A stretch of 48,552 nucleotides of DNA from Planosporangium mesophilum. GTDB lineage: Bacteria; Actinomycetota; Actinomycetes; Mycobacteriales; Micromonosporaceae. Location of the stretch: NCBI RefSeq assembly GCF_016863255.1, contig NZ_BOON01000023.1, forward strand, positions 1-48,552. The letters run 5' to 3'. Position 1 is the first letter of the stretch; each line of letters begins with the position of its first letter. The notes beneath the pieces were generated by a model. That model was not told the origin of the DNA. It was given only the letters and a program-made list of their open reading frames with translations, and did not search any database. The position numbers and the translations under genes were made by a program. Below are positions 1-7,250 of this stretch, piece by piece.

Positions 1-1
1 G

Positions 2-358
2 GCCCAGGAGACCGCGAAGGCGACCGAGGACATCTCCCGCCGGGTCGAGGCCATCCAGGCCGACACCACCAACGCCGTCGAGGCCATCGGCGAGATCAGC
101 CGGATCATCGACCGCATCAACTCCTACCAGACCACCATCGCCGCCGCCGTCGAGGAGCAGGCGGCCACCGCCAGCGAGATCAGCCGTAGCGTGGCGGCCG
201 CGGCCACCGGAAGCACCGAGATCGCTCAGGCGATCGGTGGTGTGGCGGAGGCGACCGACACCACCAGCGGCGGTGTGATCGAGACCGAGCGCGCCGCCAC
301 CGAATTGGCCGAGATGAGCGGCGAGCTACAGCAACTGGTCGCGCGCTTCAAGTACTGA
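2..358 (+). CDS. Methyl-accepting chemotaxis protein, C-terminal part (5' end outside window)
   Basis: Only the last 118 codons are present; the reading frame is open to the left edge, so this is a gene cut by the window. The protein is the C-terminal half of an MCP cytoplasmic signalling domain, a long alpha-helix with heptad pattern, including AVEEQAATASEI and ending ELQQLVARFKY. It aligns almost residue for residue with the end of the complete receptor at 28223-29860, which shares [18 protein letters not shown] and the TELQQ-type ending, so the two are paralogues. MCPs bind CheA/CheW and bias flagellar rotation; the ligand-binding part of this one is not visible. A strong hairpin follows the stop codon. 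Confidence 0.93.
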   Translation, partial: AQETAKATEDISRRVEAIQADTTNAVEAIGEISRIIDRINSYQTTIAAAVEEQAATASEISRSVAAAATGSTEIAQAIGGVAEATDTTSGGVIETERAATELAEMSGELQQLVARFKY

Positions 359-366
359 CGGCCGTG

Positions 367-405
367 GTGGAAGGGGGTGGCGGGGGACCCGCCGCCCCCT
401 TCCAC
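367..405. terminator. Bidirectional hairpin terminator between convergent genes
   Basis: Arms 367-384 and 388-405 form an 18-bp stem with one G-T wobble (378/394) and a GGA loop. It starts 9 nt after the chemotaxis gene stop and lies 43 nt beyond the stop of the convergent oxidase gene, so it can end transcription from both sides. There is no U-tract, which is normal in actinomycetes. Confidence 0.75.
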
Positions 406-447
406 GTCGAAGGTCAGCCGGCCGAGGCGGTCAGCTCCGCCGCTGAG

Positions 448-1425
448 CTACGTGGCGGCCAGCTCCGCCGCGTCCTCGGCGCCGAAGGTCTCCTCCAGCT
501 CCTCCGGGGACGCGTCGTAGTCGATCTGCCCGACCGGTGTCCCGATGGCCGACTCGATCGCGCCGAGGCGGCGTGCGGCGCGGCTCGACGCGTACGCCAT
601 CAGCTCGTCGACGTCGAGGTTGAACGCCTCCTGGTCGCTGTGCTCCATGGCCCACTCGATCTGGGCCATGGCGTGCGGCAGCAGCTCGACGAAGCGCTCC
701 TGTACGACCTGCCAGTTCTTCTCGTCGGCGGCGACGTGCCGGCGGCAGGTGAAGGTGCCCCAGGCCATGTGCCGCCGCTCGTCGTCACCGATCCGCCGCA
801 CCAGCGTCCGCATGCCGGGCAGGATGTTCCGGGTCGTACAGATCTTGTTCCACACGTAGTAGCCGGTCAGCGCGAGCGAGCCCTCGACGACGTGGTTGTA
901 CGTGACGCTGGCGCGTACCTGGTTGGCCGGCGACGGGTCGTCGTCGAGCGAACCCAGCGCCTCGGGCAGGGCCTCGTAGAAGATGGCGCGGTACCCCGGG
1001 TTGTCCTCGATGTACGAGTGCAGGTCGTCGGTGACCCCGACCGCGTCGAGCCAGCGGCGGAAGACCTCGGTGTGCCGGGCCTCCTCGAAGGCGAACTGGG
1101 TCAGGTACATCTGGTCGCCGAAGCGGCCCTCGGCCGCCATGGCCCGGAGAAACGGCTGGATGTCCTGGGTGACCGCCTCCTCGCCGGCGATGAACTGGGC
1201 GCACAGCATCGTCGCGGAGAACCGCTGCCGCTCCTCGAGCCGCTGCCAGTCCTCGGCGTCCTGGCTGAAGTCGATGTCGGCGGCGTTCCAGAACTTACGG
1301 TTGCCCTTGGCGTACAGCCGAAGTGGCAGCGAGTCCCAGCTGAGGCCGCCGGCGCGCAGGGAGTGGAAGCCGGTCCGGTGGACGGTGTTCGTCTCCTGCT
1401 CGGTGTTCGTCGATCGGTCGATCAT
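448..1425 (-). CDS. R2-like ligand-binding oxidase (R2lox), Mn/Fe ferritin-like oxidase
   Basis: The 325-aa product matches the R2lox family (type Mycobacterium tuberculosis Rv0233), often misannotated as ribonucleotide reductase beta chain. With a constant offset of 14 from Rv0233, all six metal ligands are present: E82, E115, H118, E181, E216 and H219, in GEEAV, FEEARH, VVEG and DDERRH. The residues of the family's Val-Tyr ether cross-link are also there, V85 and Y176. The family assembles a Mn/Fe centre and binds a long-chain fatty acid; its natural substrate is unknown. The ATG at 1425 overlaps the TGA of the upstream TetR gene by 4 bp (ATGA), so the two genes are translationally coupled and the TetR protein probably controls the oxidase. 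No NrdA partner is nearby, which supports oxidase over reductase. Confidence 0.93.
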   Translation of the reverse strand: MIDRSTNTEQETNTVHRTGFHSLRAGGLSWDSLPLRLYAKGNRKFWNAADIDFSQDAEDWQRLEERQRFSATMLCAQFIAGEEAVTQDIQPFLRAMAAEGRFGDQMYLTQFAFEEARHTEVFRRWLDAVGVTDDLHSYIEDNPGYRAIFYEALPEALGSLDDDPSPANQVRASVTYNHVVEGSLALTGYYVWNKICTTRNILPGMRTLVRRIGDDERRHMAWGTFTCRRHVAADEKNWQVVQERFVELLPHAMAQIEWAMEHSDQEAFNLDVDELMAYASSRAARRLGAIESAIGTPVGQIDYDASPEELEETFGAEDAAELAAT

Positions 1426-2000
1426 GGCTGCTCCGAGGGGATGAGTCGGGACACGACACGCGCGACGCTCTCCGCGGCGTGTTCGGGCGGGTCGAGGGGG
1501 AGAACCAGATGGCTGACGGTGAGCCGGACGGCGGTGTCGGCGACCAGCTCGGCGTCCGGGGTGGACCACTTGTCGCGCAGTTGGGCGACGATCCGCTTCC
1601 GGGCGGCGAGTACGACCGGCTCGCCCCGCGTGGTGATCAGCGGGAGCAGCTCCTCCGCGCCGTCGCCGGTGAGTGAGGCCTTGACCAGGGGGTTGTCCTG
1701 GCCGTCCTGGAGCACGTACCGCACCGCCTCCCGGATCGCCCGGTGCGGGTCGGCGTACGCGTTGAGCGCGGCCCCGATGCCGTCGAGCAGGCGGGCGGTC
1801 TCGTGCAGGACGAGCGCCTGGGCCAGCCGGCTCTTGTCGCCGAACTCGTTGTAGACCGTCTGCCGGCTCACGCCGACGCGGGCCGCGACGTCGGCCATGC
1901 GCAGGCGGCGGAAGCCGTACGCGACGATCAGTTCGCCGGTGGCCGTCAGGAGCGCGCTGCGGAGATCCCGGCGTACCCGGTCGGCGAACCGCTCACCCAT
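1422..2000 (-). CDS. TetR-family transcriptional regulator
   Basis: 192 aa. The N-terminal part (about residues 8-55) has the TetR helix-turn-helix, with [22 protein letters not shown] as recognition region, followed by an all-helical ligand domain without clear family match. The ATG at 2000 is preferred over upstream in-frame codons because the HTH then begins at the usual distance from the N-terminus. It is the first gene of a two-gene operon with R2lox, with a 4-bp stop/start overlap. It probably represses its own operon through the palindrome at 2007-2019. Since R2lox proteins bind fatty acids, a lipid-like inducer is a reasonable guess. Confidence 0.92.
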   Translation of the reverse strand: MGERFADRVRRDLRSALLTATGELIVAYGFRRLRMADVAARVGVSRQTVYNEFGDKSRLAQALVLHETARLLDGIGAALNAYADPHRAIREAVRYVLQDGQDNPLVKASLTGDGAEELLPLITTRGEPVVLAARKRIVAQLRDKWSTPDAELVADTAVRLTVSHLVLPLDPPEHAAESVARVVSRLIPSEQP

Positions 2001-2006
2001 GTCGGT

Positions 2007-2035
2007 GAGTTTTACACTCTTCGATGCGCCGTCAA
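2007..2035 (-). promoter_or_regulatory. Candidate promoter and TetR operator of the TetR-R2lox operon
   Basis: On the minus strand TTGACG (2030-2035) is followed after 15 bp by TAAAAC (2009-2014), a short-spaced -35/-10 pair. The -10 box lies inside an interrupted palindrome, GAGT-N5-ACTC (2007-2019), ending 7 bp from the TetR start codon. This is the right place for autorepression. The promoter spacing is below optimum, so the exact boxes are tentative. Confidence 0.4.
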
Positions 2036-2106
2036 GGGCCGTCGCGAATCGCGCCAATCGGCTACTCTCCGGTGCGTTCCGACCACCGCCGACGGGAGAG
2101 TCACCC

Positions 2107-2517
2107 ATGTCTGTCCACGATCGCCTGACCGCCGTGCCCGACCTCGCCGCCGGGCCGGGGTACGCGCATGCCGTGACCGTTTCCGGGCGGTTGGCTTTCG
2201 TCTCCGGTCAGGTCGGCATGGACGCGGACGGGCGGGTCGTCGGCCCCGGTGACCTGGCCGCGCAGACCAGGCAGGCCCTGACCAACCTGCACCGGATCCT
2301 GCGTACGCTCGGCGCGGACTGGCCCGACGTCGCGCGCTTCGGCTGGTACGTGCTGGACGTGAGCCAGGTCCAGACGATCCGGGACGTGCGCGACGAGGTC
2401 ATCCGGCCCGCGATGGGTGACCGGCCCAACCCGGCGAGCACGCTGGTACAGGTGTCGGCGCTGTTCCGGCCCGAGTTCCTGATGGAGGTCGAGGCGGTCG
2501 TCGCCCTTCCGGACTGA
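2107..2517 (+). CDS. RidA/YjgF/YER057c/UK114-family protein lacking the deaminase arginine
   Basis: 136 aa, the normal length of the family, which forms trimers with active sites between subunits. The sequence has the typical VSGQVGMDADGRVVGPGDLAAQ and EVEAVVAL ends. Classical RidA hydrolyses reactive enamine/imine intermediates from PLP enzymes and needs an arginine in a PAR(S/T) motif; here that position is serine (PASTLVQV). The protein therefore belongs to one of the Rid subfamilies without imine deaminase activity, or has another substrate. The ATG at 2107 follows GGGAGAG with good spacing. It is divergent from the TetR gene and convergent with the roadblock gene. Confidence 0.88.
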   Translation: MSVHDRLTAVPDLAAGPGYAHAVTVSGRLAFVSGQVGMDADGRVVGPGDLAAQTRQALTNLHRILRTLGADWPDVARFGWYVLDVSQVQTIRDVRDEVIRPAMGDRPNPASTLVQVSALFRPEFLMEVEAVVALPD

Positions 2518-2520
2518 CCG

Positions 2521-2540
2521 CGGCCTGATGTCACAGGCCG
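2521..2540. terminator. Small hairpin between convergent RidA and roadblock genes
   Basis: CGGCCTG (2521-2527) and CAGGCCG (2534-2540) form a perfect 7-bp stem with a 6-nt loop. It begins 3 nt after the RidA stop and includes the stop codon of the convergent gene, so it may act on both transcripts. Confidence 0.5.
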
Positions 2541-3010
2541 GTGCTCTGCTTGAGCGCCTCGATGAGCCGTGGCGTCAGGACCTCGCCGGTGCCGTGTGCG
2601 AAGAGCGTCATCGCGTGCGCGGTGGCGCCCAGGTTGGCCTCCTTGGTGGCGAGGACGCTCAACGCGCAGCCCGGGTTGATGGTGCGGACCAGTACGTACC
2701 CCTCGTCCATGCCGATGACGATCTTGTTGGCTTCGCCGAGGTCGAAGACGCGGGAGGCGCCGGCCGCGAGGCTGATGACGGCCGAGGTGATGGCCGCCAG
2801 CCGCTCGGCGTCCGCGCGCGGGCCGTCGGAGTCCGGCCGCCGACCCTCGGCGTCCCGCCGTGATCGCCAGCCCGATCCGGCGATCAGCAGGCCGTCGGAG
2901 GAGACCGTGATCGCCGCCCGTACCCCGGCGGTCTGCGTGACGAACCGGGTGAGCAGGCGGTTGACGTGGTCGGCGTCCGGGCTCGGGGGCGGCGTACGGC
3001 CGGGCTCCAC
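2531..3010 (-). CDS. Roadblock/LC7 domain protein
   Basis: 159 aa. After a proline-rich start (about 15 residues) the rest is one roadblock/LC7 domain (VNRLLTRFVTQTAGVRAAITVSSDGLLIAGS, here cited only by its ends: VNRLLTRF to GLLIAGS), continuing through LAAGASRVFDLGEANKIVIG and GYVLVRTI. Bacterial proteins of this type (MglB, Streptomyces CvnB) act on small Ras-like GTPases, as GTPase-activating partner. In Streptomyces they sit in conservons with a sensor kinase, a DUF742 protein and a GTPase; none of these is next to this gene, so it is an orphan. The GTG at 3010 is chosen because AGGAGG lies 5-10 nt upstream. A GNNT-N16-GGGTAG promoter precedes it. Confidence 0.9.
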   Translation of the reverse strand: MEPGRTPPPSPDADHVNRLLTRFVTQTAGVRAAITVSSDGLLIAGSGWRSRRDAEGRRPDSDGPRADAERLAAITSAVISLAAGASRVFDLGEANKIVIGMDEGYVLVRTINPGCALSVLATKEANLGATAHAMTLFAHGTGEVLTPRLIEALKQSTGL

Positions 3011-3044
3011 GGCGTCCTCCTGGGCGGGGTGTGGGCGGGCTTCC

Positions 3045-3070
3045 CTACCCCGATGGGGGCAGCGGTACAC
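3045..3070 (-). promoter_or_regulatory. Sigma-B/F-like promoter of the roadblock gene
   Basis: The minus strand reads GTGT (3067-3070), 16 bp, GGGTAG (3045-3050). This matches the actinomycete general-stress consensus GNNT-N14-16-GGGTA. The predicted start of transcription is about 28 nt upstream of the GTG codon, leaving room for the AGGAGG site. Confidence 0.45.
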
Positions 3071-3179
3071 CGGCTGAGCCGCATGAATTTTGACGCCGGT
3101 GAGTCGACCGATCGTGGATGGCGGACCCGGATTCGGTGACAGAGATCGTCATCACGATTACCCTTGGCGATGCTTCGCG

Positions 3180-3205
3180 GTTTGCGGCCGAGGCGCGACG
3201 GGTAC
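3180..3205 (+). promoter_or_regulatory. Sigma-B/F-like promoter of the gamma-glutamyltransferase gene
   Basis: GTTT (3180-3183), 16 bp, GGGTAC (3200-3205). It ends 37 nt before the ATG at 3243, which gives a short leader carrying the GAGGAG ribosome-binding site. The whole 3011-3242 gap holds only this promoter and the divergent one at 3045. Confidence 0.5.
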
Positions 3206-3242
3206 CCGCGGACAGCGAAGCCCGTCGATCTGAGGAGCACCC

Positions 3243-5054
3243 ATGCGAATGCGCCGGGCGACCATTCTGACCGCCCTCACGCTGTCGATCCCGTTGTTCA
3301 CCCCGCTGACGTCGGCCCGGGCCGAGACCGTGCGGGCCGACCACCAGGCCGTCAGGTCGGCCGTTGCCGAGGGCTACGGCGGAGCCATCTCCACCGTGGA
3401 CCCGACCGCCACCGACGTCGGCCTGGAGGTGCTGCGCCGGGGTGGCAACGCGGTCGACGCCGCGGTGGCCGCGGCCGCCACGCTCGGCGTGACCGAGCCG
3501 TTCTCGGCGGGCATCGGCGGCGGTGGCTTCTTCGTGTACTACGACGCGCGCAAGCACGCCGTGTACACCATCGACGGGCGTGAGGCGGCACCGATGTCGA
3601 TGCGGGAGGACGCCTTCGTCGACCCCGCCACCGGCAAGGGGTACGCCTTCGACGAGGCGCGGGTCAGCGGCGTCTCGGTCGGGGTTCCCGGCACCCTGCT
3701 GACCTGGCAGGAGGCGCTGCGGCGGTGGGGTACCCGGTCGCTCGGCGCGTCGCTGTCGCCGGCCGCGCGGGTCGCCGACCGCGGGTTCCCGGTCGACGCC
3801 ACGTTCGCCGGCCAGATCAGCGAGAACGCCGCCCCGTTCGGCCAGTTCGACTCGACCAGCAAGCTGTACCTGCCGAAGGGCGAGCCGCCGGCGGTCGGTT
3901 CGACGTTCCGCAACCCGGACCTCGCGGACACGTACCGTCTGATCGCGCGGCGCGGCGTCGAGGAGTTCTACCGGGGCGGGGTGGCCCGCGACATCGTCTC
4001 CACGGTGCAGCACCCGCCGGTCGCGGCCGACCCGGCCGTACCGTGGGCGCACCCGATCCGGCCCGGCACGATGAGCATGTCCGACCTGGCCGACTACCGG
4101 GTTCGGACCCCGGCGCCGACGCATTCGCGGTACCGCGGACTCGACGTGTACGGGATGGCCACGCCGTCCAGCGGCGGCACCACCGTCGGGGAGGCACTCA
4201 ACATCCTGGAGCGCTCCGACCTGAGCCGGCTGCCCCGGGTCGAGGCCCTGCACCGGTACCTGGAGGCCAGCGCACTCGCGTTCGCCGACCGCAACCGCTA
4301 CCTCGGCGACTACACCTCGCGCGCCACGCTGGAGCAGTTGCTCAGTGACGGGTTCGCGGGGGAGCGGGCGTGCCTGATCGACCCCGCGCACGCGCTGCCG
4401 AAGCCGGTCGGCCCGGGCGTACCGGACGGCTCCTACGGCCGCTGCGCCAAGGCGGCGGCCGGCGAGGCCAACACGCAGGGCACGCACACCACGAACCTGA
4501 CCGTGGCCGACCGGTGGGGCAACGTCGTGGAGTACACCCTGACCATCGAGCAGACCGGCGGCAACGCCATGGTCGTACCCGGCCGCGGTTTCCTGCTCAA
4601 CAACGAGCTGACGGACTTCAACTTCACCAACACGCAGGCCCCCGCCGCCGACCCGAACCTGCCCGGGCCGGGCAAGCGGCCGCGCAGCTCGATGTCGCCG
4701 ACGATCGTGCTGGCGGACGGCAAGCCGTACCTGGCGGTCGGCTCGCCCGGCGGCTCGACCATCATCACCACGGTGCTGCAGATCCTGCTCGGGCGGCTCG
4801 ACCTGGGCCTGACCCTGCCGGACGCGATCGCGGCGCCGCGGGCCAGCCAGCGCAACACCGCGAGTGTGCAGGCAGAGCCGGCGTTCCTGTCGTCACCGGA
4901 GGCCACGGCACTGCAAGAGCTGGGCCATGCGTTCACCGGTACCCCCGAGATCGGGGCGGCGACCGGGATCGAGTTCCGGCGTGACGGCCGGATGCTCGCG
5001 GCGGCCGAACCCACCCGCCGGGGTGGTGGCTCGGCGGCGGTAGTGCGGCGCTGA
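3243..5054 (+). CDS. ggt: Secreted gamma-glutamyltransferase
   Basis: 603 aa. Residues 1-27 form a signal peptide (basic start, hydrophobic core, cleavage after SARA), so the enzyme acts outside the membrane. It is an N-terminal-nucleophile hydrolase precursor that cleaves itself into large and small subunits; the nucleophile is a threonine at the GTHTTNLTVAD site (about T416). Other family signatures are GGNAVDAAVAAAATLG (about 68-82), the SSMSPTIV and SPGGSTIITT segments of the small subunit. The family hydrolyses or transfers the gamma-glutamyl group of glutathione-like compounds; in a mycothiol-type organism the substrates are likely gamma-glutamyl peptides from outside or poly-gamma-glutamate. 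The ATG at 3243 follows TGAGGAG. Expression is probably from the GGGTAC promoter at 3180. The 54-nt hairpin follows the stop. Confidence 0.95.
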   Translation: MRMRRATILTALTLSIPLFTPLTSARAETVRADHQAVRSAVAEGYGGAISTVDPTATDVGLEVLRRGGNAVDAAVAAAATLGVTEPFSAGIGGGGFFVYYDARKHAVYTIDGREAAPMSMREDAFVDPATGKGYAFDEARVSGVSVGVPGTLLTWQEALRRWGTRSLGASLSPAARVADRGFPVDATFAGQISENAAPFGQFDSTSKLYLPKGEPPAVGSTFRNPDLADTYRLIARRGVEEFYRGGVARDIVSTVQHPPVAADPAVPWAHPIRPGTMSMSDLADYRVRTPAPTHSRYRGLDVYGMATPSSGGTTVGEALNILERSDLSRLPRVEALHRYLEASALAFADRNRYLGDYTSRATLEQLLSDGFAGERACLIDPAHALPKPVGPGVPDGSYGRCAKAAAGEANTQGTHTTNLTVADRWGNVVEYTLTIEQTGGNAMVVPGRGFLLNNELTDFNFTNTQAPAADPNLPGPGKRPRSSMSPTIVLADGKPYLAVGSPGGSTIITTVLQILLGRLDLGLTLPDAIAAPRASQRNTASVQAEPAFLSSPEATALQELGHAFTGTPEIGAATGIEFRRDGRMLAAAEPTRRGGGSAAVVRR

Positions 5055-5064
5055 CCGAACCTTC

Positions 5065-5118
5065 CATGATCGCGGATACTTTTCCATGCTTCGGCACGGC
5101 AAAGTATCCGCGATCATG
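5065..5118. repeat. 54-nt palindromic hairpin element, copy 1 (probable terminator)
   Basis: Arms 5065-5082 and 5101-5118 pair perfectly over 18 bp (CATGATCGCGGATACTTT and its complement). The inner part adds CC/GG and TGC/GCA pairs around a TTCG tetraloop (5090-5093), so the stem is about 25 bp in a 54-nt unit. It starts 10 nt after the gamma-glutamyltransferase stop. A second copy of the same length and layout lies at 6448-6501. The conserved arm motif is ATGATCGCGGA(T/G)ACT. The placement suggests a terminator or mRNA-end element belonging to a repeated family. Confidence 0.85.
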
Positions 5119-5198
5119 CGATGCTGGGGTGGGCGTGCGGGATACATGTACATCGATGAGCGGGCGGTGCTCTTCACACCCCACCGATCGGAGAGAGC

Positions 5199-6434
5199 AT
5201 GTCTTCGTCGCGCATCCTGTTCCCGTGGCGCCGGCGCCACCTCGCCGCGTTGGCCGCCGCCGCGACCTTGCTGGCGGCTGCCGGCTCCGTGGCCGTCACC
5301 ACGAGAGCGAGCGCCGCCGGTACCTGTCGCGTCGACTACACGACGAACCAGTGGACCGGAGGGTTCACCGCGAACGTACGCATCGCGTCCGGTGACGCCC
5401 TCCACGGCTGGACGGTCACCTGGACGTACGCCGCGGGCCAGCAGGTCACCAGCGCCTGGAACGCCACGGTCACCCAGAGCGGCACGGCCGTGCGCGCCGC
5501 CAACGTCTCGTGGAACGGGGAGGTACCGGCCGGCGGGTCGACCGAGTTCGGCTTCCAGGGCACCTGGAGTTCGGCCAACCCGGCGCCGTCCGACTTCGCC
5601 GTCAACGGGGTCGCCTGCGGCGGCGGTGGAAGCCCGGGCCCGACCGGCGCCCCTACGACCGCGCCGCCGACGGCGGTGCCGCCCACGACAGCGCCGCCCA
5701 CCACCCGGCCTCCTACCGCGCCTCCGACCTCGACGCCACCCGGCTCCGGCGGCTGTGCGGGTGCGGTGATCTGCGACGGTTTCGAGGGCCAGAGCGGCAC
5801 CACGCCCGCTGGAAGCTGGTCACCGACCTATCCGGACTGTTCCGGCAGCGGCACCGCGACCGTCGACACGGCGGTCACGCACGGCGGCGCCCGGTCGCTC
5901 AAGATCACCGGTACCGCCGGGTACTGCAACCACGTGTTCGTCGCCTCGACCGCCGACCTCAGCAGGGTCGGGGCCAACTGGTACGTCCGCTTCTACGTCC
6001 GCCACACCACCCAGCTACCCGCGGCGCACGTCGCGTTCCTCGCGATGAACGACTCCGGCCAGAGCGGAAAGAACCTCCGCCTCGGCGGGCAGAACGGCGC
6101 CCTCCAGTGGAACCGTGAGCTCGACGACGCGACGCTGCCGGAGCAGAGCCCCGCCGGGGTGGCGCTCAGCGCCGCGCTGCCGACCGGTACCTGGAACTGC
6201 GTCGAGTTCAACGTCAACGGTGACGGCACGATGCGTACCTGGCTGGGCGGCTCCCAGGTGGCCGGCCTGACCGCCGACGGTACGCCGACGCACGATGTCG
6301 ACAGCCAGTGGCTCGCCCGGTCCTGGCGACCGTCGCTGACCAGCCTCAAGCTCGGCTGGGAGGCGTACGGCGAGGGTACGGACACGCTCTGGTTCGACGA
6401 CGTGGCCGTCGGGTCGAGCCGGATCGGCTGCTGA
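5199..6434 (+). CDS. Secreted CBM2 protein with Cip1-like C-terminal domain
   Basis: 411 aa. Signal peptide about 1-40 (hydrophobic LAALAAAATLLAAAGSVAV, cleavage near ASA-A). Residues about 42-143 are a family 2 carbohydrate-binding module with the exposed tryptophans in NQWTGG, LHGWTVTW and VSWNGEV, so it binds cellulose or similar glycans. Residues about 145-185 are a Pro/Thr linker. The remaining 225 residues start CAGAVICDGFEG and contain several cysteines and YVRFYVRHTTQLPAAHVAF; this looks like the Cip1-type beta-jelly-roll domain, seen in cellulose-degrading fungi and streptomycetes and structurally related to PL7/PL20 lyases. Activity of that family is not settled. The ATG follows GGAGAGAG. 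The gene is framed by two copies of a 54-nt hairpin. Confidence 0.9.
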   Translation: MSSSRILFPWRRRHLAALAAAATLLAAAGSVAVTTRASAAGTCRVDYTTNQWTGGFTANVRIASGDALHGWTVTWTYAAGQQVTSAWNATVTQSGTAVRAANVSWNGEVPAGGSTEFGFQGTWSSANPAPSDFAVNGVACGGGGSPGPTGAPTTAPPTAVPPTTAPPTTRPPTAPPTSTPPGSGGCAGAVICDGFEGQSGTTPAGSWSPTYPDCSGSGTATVDTAVTHGGARSLKITGTAGYCNHVFVASTADLSRVGANWYVRFYVRHTTQLPAAHVAFLAMNDSGQSGKNLRLGGQNGALQWNRELDDATLPEQSPAGVALSAALPTGTWNCVEFNVNGDGTMRTWLGGSQVAGLTADGTPTHDVDSQWLARSWRPSLTSLKLGWEAYGEGTDTLWFDDVAVGSSRIGC

Positions 6435-6447
6435 CGGTACCCGGTGC

Positions 6448-6501
6448 CATGATCGCGGAGACTCTTCCGTGCCGGAGCGCGGAAAAGTTTCCGCGATCAT
6501 G
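6448..6501. repeat. 54-nt palindromic hairpin element, copy 2 (probable terminator)
   Basis: Arms run from 6448 and to 6501, pairing CATGATCGCGGAGACT with AGTTTCCGCGATCATG (one G-T wobble) and continuing inward to a CGGA tetraloop (6473-6476). Stem about 25 bp with one mismatch. It has the same 54-nt length as copy 1. Differences between copies mostly keep or improve pairing, for example an A-C mismatch in copy 1 (5086/5097) is a G-C pair here (6469/6480). It starts 13 nt after the stop of the CBM2 gene. Confidence 0.85.
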
Positions 6502-6539
6502 AGGTGGGAGCCAGCGCAGCCGGGGTAGGGGAGGGGGCC

Positions 6540-7241
6540 GTGGACCGGATCGTCGTGATCAGCGGCGCCAATCGTGGTATCGGCCGGGAGGCCGCCCGTC
6601 AGTTCGTCGAGCGCCGGGACACCGTGGTCGTGACCGCCCGCCGGGCCGACCAGGCCGGCGAGGTCGCCGCCGAGCTGAACAGCACCGCCGAGCGCGAAAG
6701 AGCCGTCGCCCGCCGGCTCGACGTCACCGACCAGGAGTCGATCGTGGATCTGGCCACCGACCTGGAGGACCGGTTCGGCCGGGTGGACGTACTGGTCAAC
6801 AACGCCGGTATCCACTACGACGACTGGCAGAGTGCGGTCGACGCCGATCTCGACGTCGTACGGGAGGCGCTGGAGACCAACCTGTTCGGCGCCTGGATGC
6901 TGAGCCAGCACCTGCTCCCACTGCTCCGGGCCGCCAGGCACGGGCGGATCGTCAACGTCTCCAGCGAGCTCGGGTCGCTGGCCGTGATGGGCGGCGGCGC
7001 TCCCGCGTACAAGGTCTCGAAGGTCGGTCTCAACGCGCTGACCCGCATGCTCGCCGACGAGCTCGCGGGCGACGGCATCCTGGTCAACTCGGTCTGTCCG
7101 GGCTGGACGGCCACGGACATGGGCGGTCCCGGCGGCCGCCCGGTCGCGGAGGGTGCGGCCGGTATCGTCTGGGCCGCCGACCTGCCCGACGGCGGCCCGA
7201 CCGGCGGACTGTTCCGGGACGGCCAGCCGCTGCCGTGGTGA
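6540..7241 (+). CDS. Short-chain dehydrogenase/reductase (SDR)
   Basis: 233 aa, classical SDR length. The N-terminal cofactor motif is SGANRGIG (about residues 8-15), then NNAG (about 87-90), the catalytic serine in VSSELGS and YKVSK as the YxxxK catalytic pair, followed by CPGW. The arginine in ANRGIG and TARR after the second strand fits NADP(H). The substrate cannot be told; this subgroup resembles carbonyl reductase-like SDRs. The GTG at 6540 is preferred over the upstream GTG at 6504 because GGGGAGGGGG lies just before it and the Rossmann fold then starts directly. The next gene is convergent, 9 bp away. Confidence 0.9.
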   Translation: MDRIVVISGANRGIGREAARQFVERRDTVVVTARRADQAGEVAAELNSTAERERAVARRLDVTDQESIVDLATDLEDRFGRVDVLVNNAGIHYDDWQSAVDADLDVVREALETNLFGAWMLSQHLLPLLRAARHGRIVNVSSELGSLAVMGGGAPAYKVSKVGLNALTRMLADELAGDGILVNSVCPGWTATDMGGPGGRPVAEGAAGIVWAADLPDGGPTGGLFRDGQPLPW

Positions 7242-7250
7242 ATGTCGGCG

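Noticed and set aside
448-1425. Annotation of the ferritin-like protein as ribonucleotide reductase NrdB
   Set aside because: The Rv0233-type residues, including the Val-Tyr cross-link pair, and the lack of NrdA nearby favour R2lox.
364-1854. Long plus-strand open frame (496 codons) opposite the R2lox and TetR genes
   Set aside because: It is antisense to two genes with intact motifs, its composition is Arg/Val/Gly-rich as expected for a shadow frame in GC-rich DNA, and no domain is recognisable.
3045-4487. Long minus-strand frame opposite the gamma-glutamyltransferase gene
   Set aside because: Shadow of a well-supported gene; no motif, and it crosses the divergent promoter region.
5066-5184. 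Short frames beginning MIADT... in the 54-nt hairpins
   Set aside because: They arise because the palindrome carries ATGATCGCGGA on both strands; the same peptide-like start appears from both strands of both copies, so it reflects the repeat and not a gene.
5065-6501. CBM2 gene plus flanking hairpins as an insertion sequence or composite transposon
   Set aside because: No transposase and no target-site duplication were seen, and the flanks are self-complementary hairpins rather than terminal inverted repeats.
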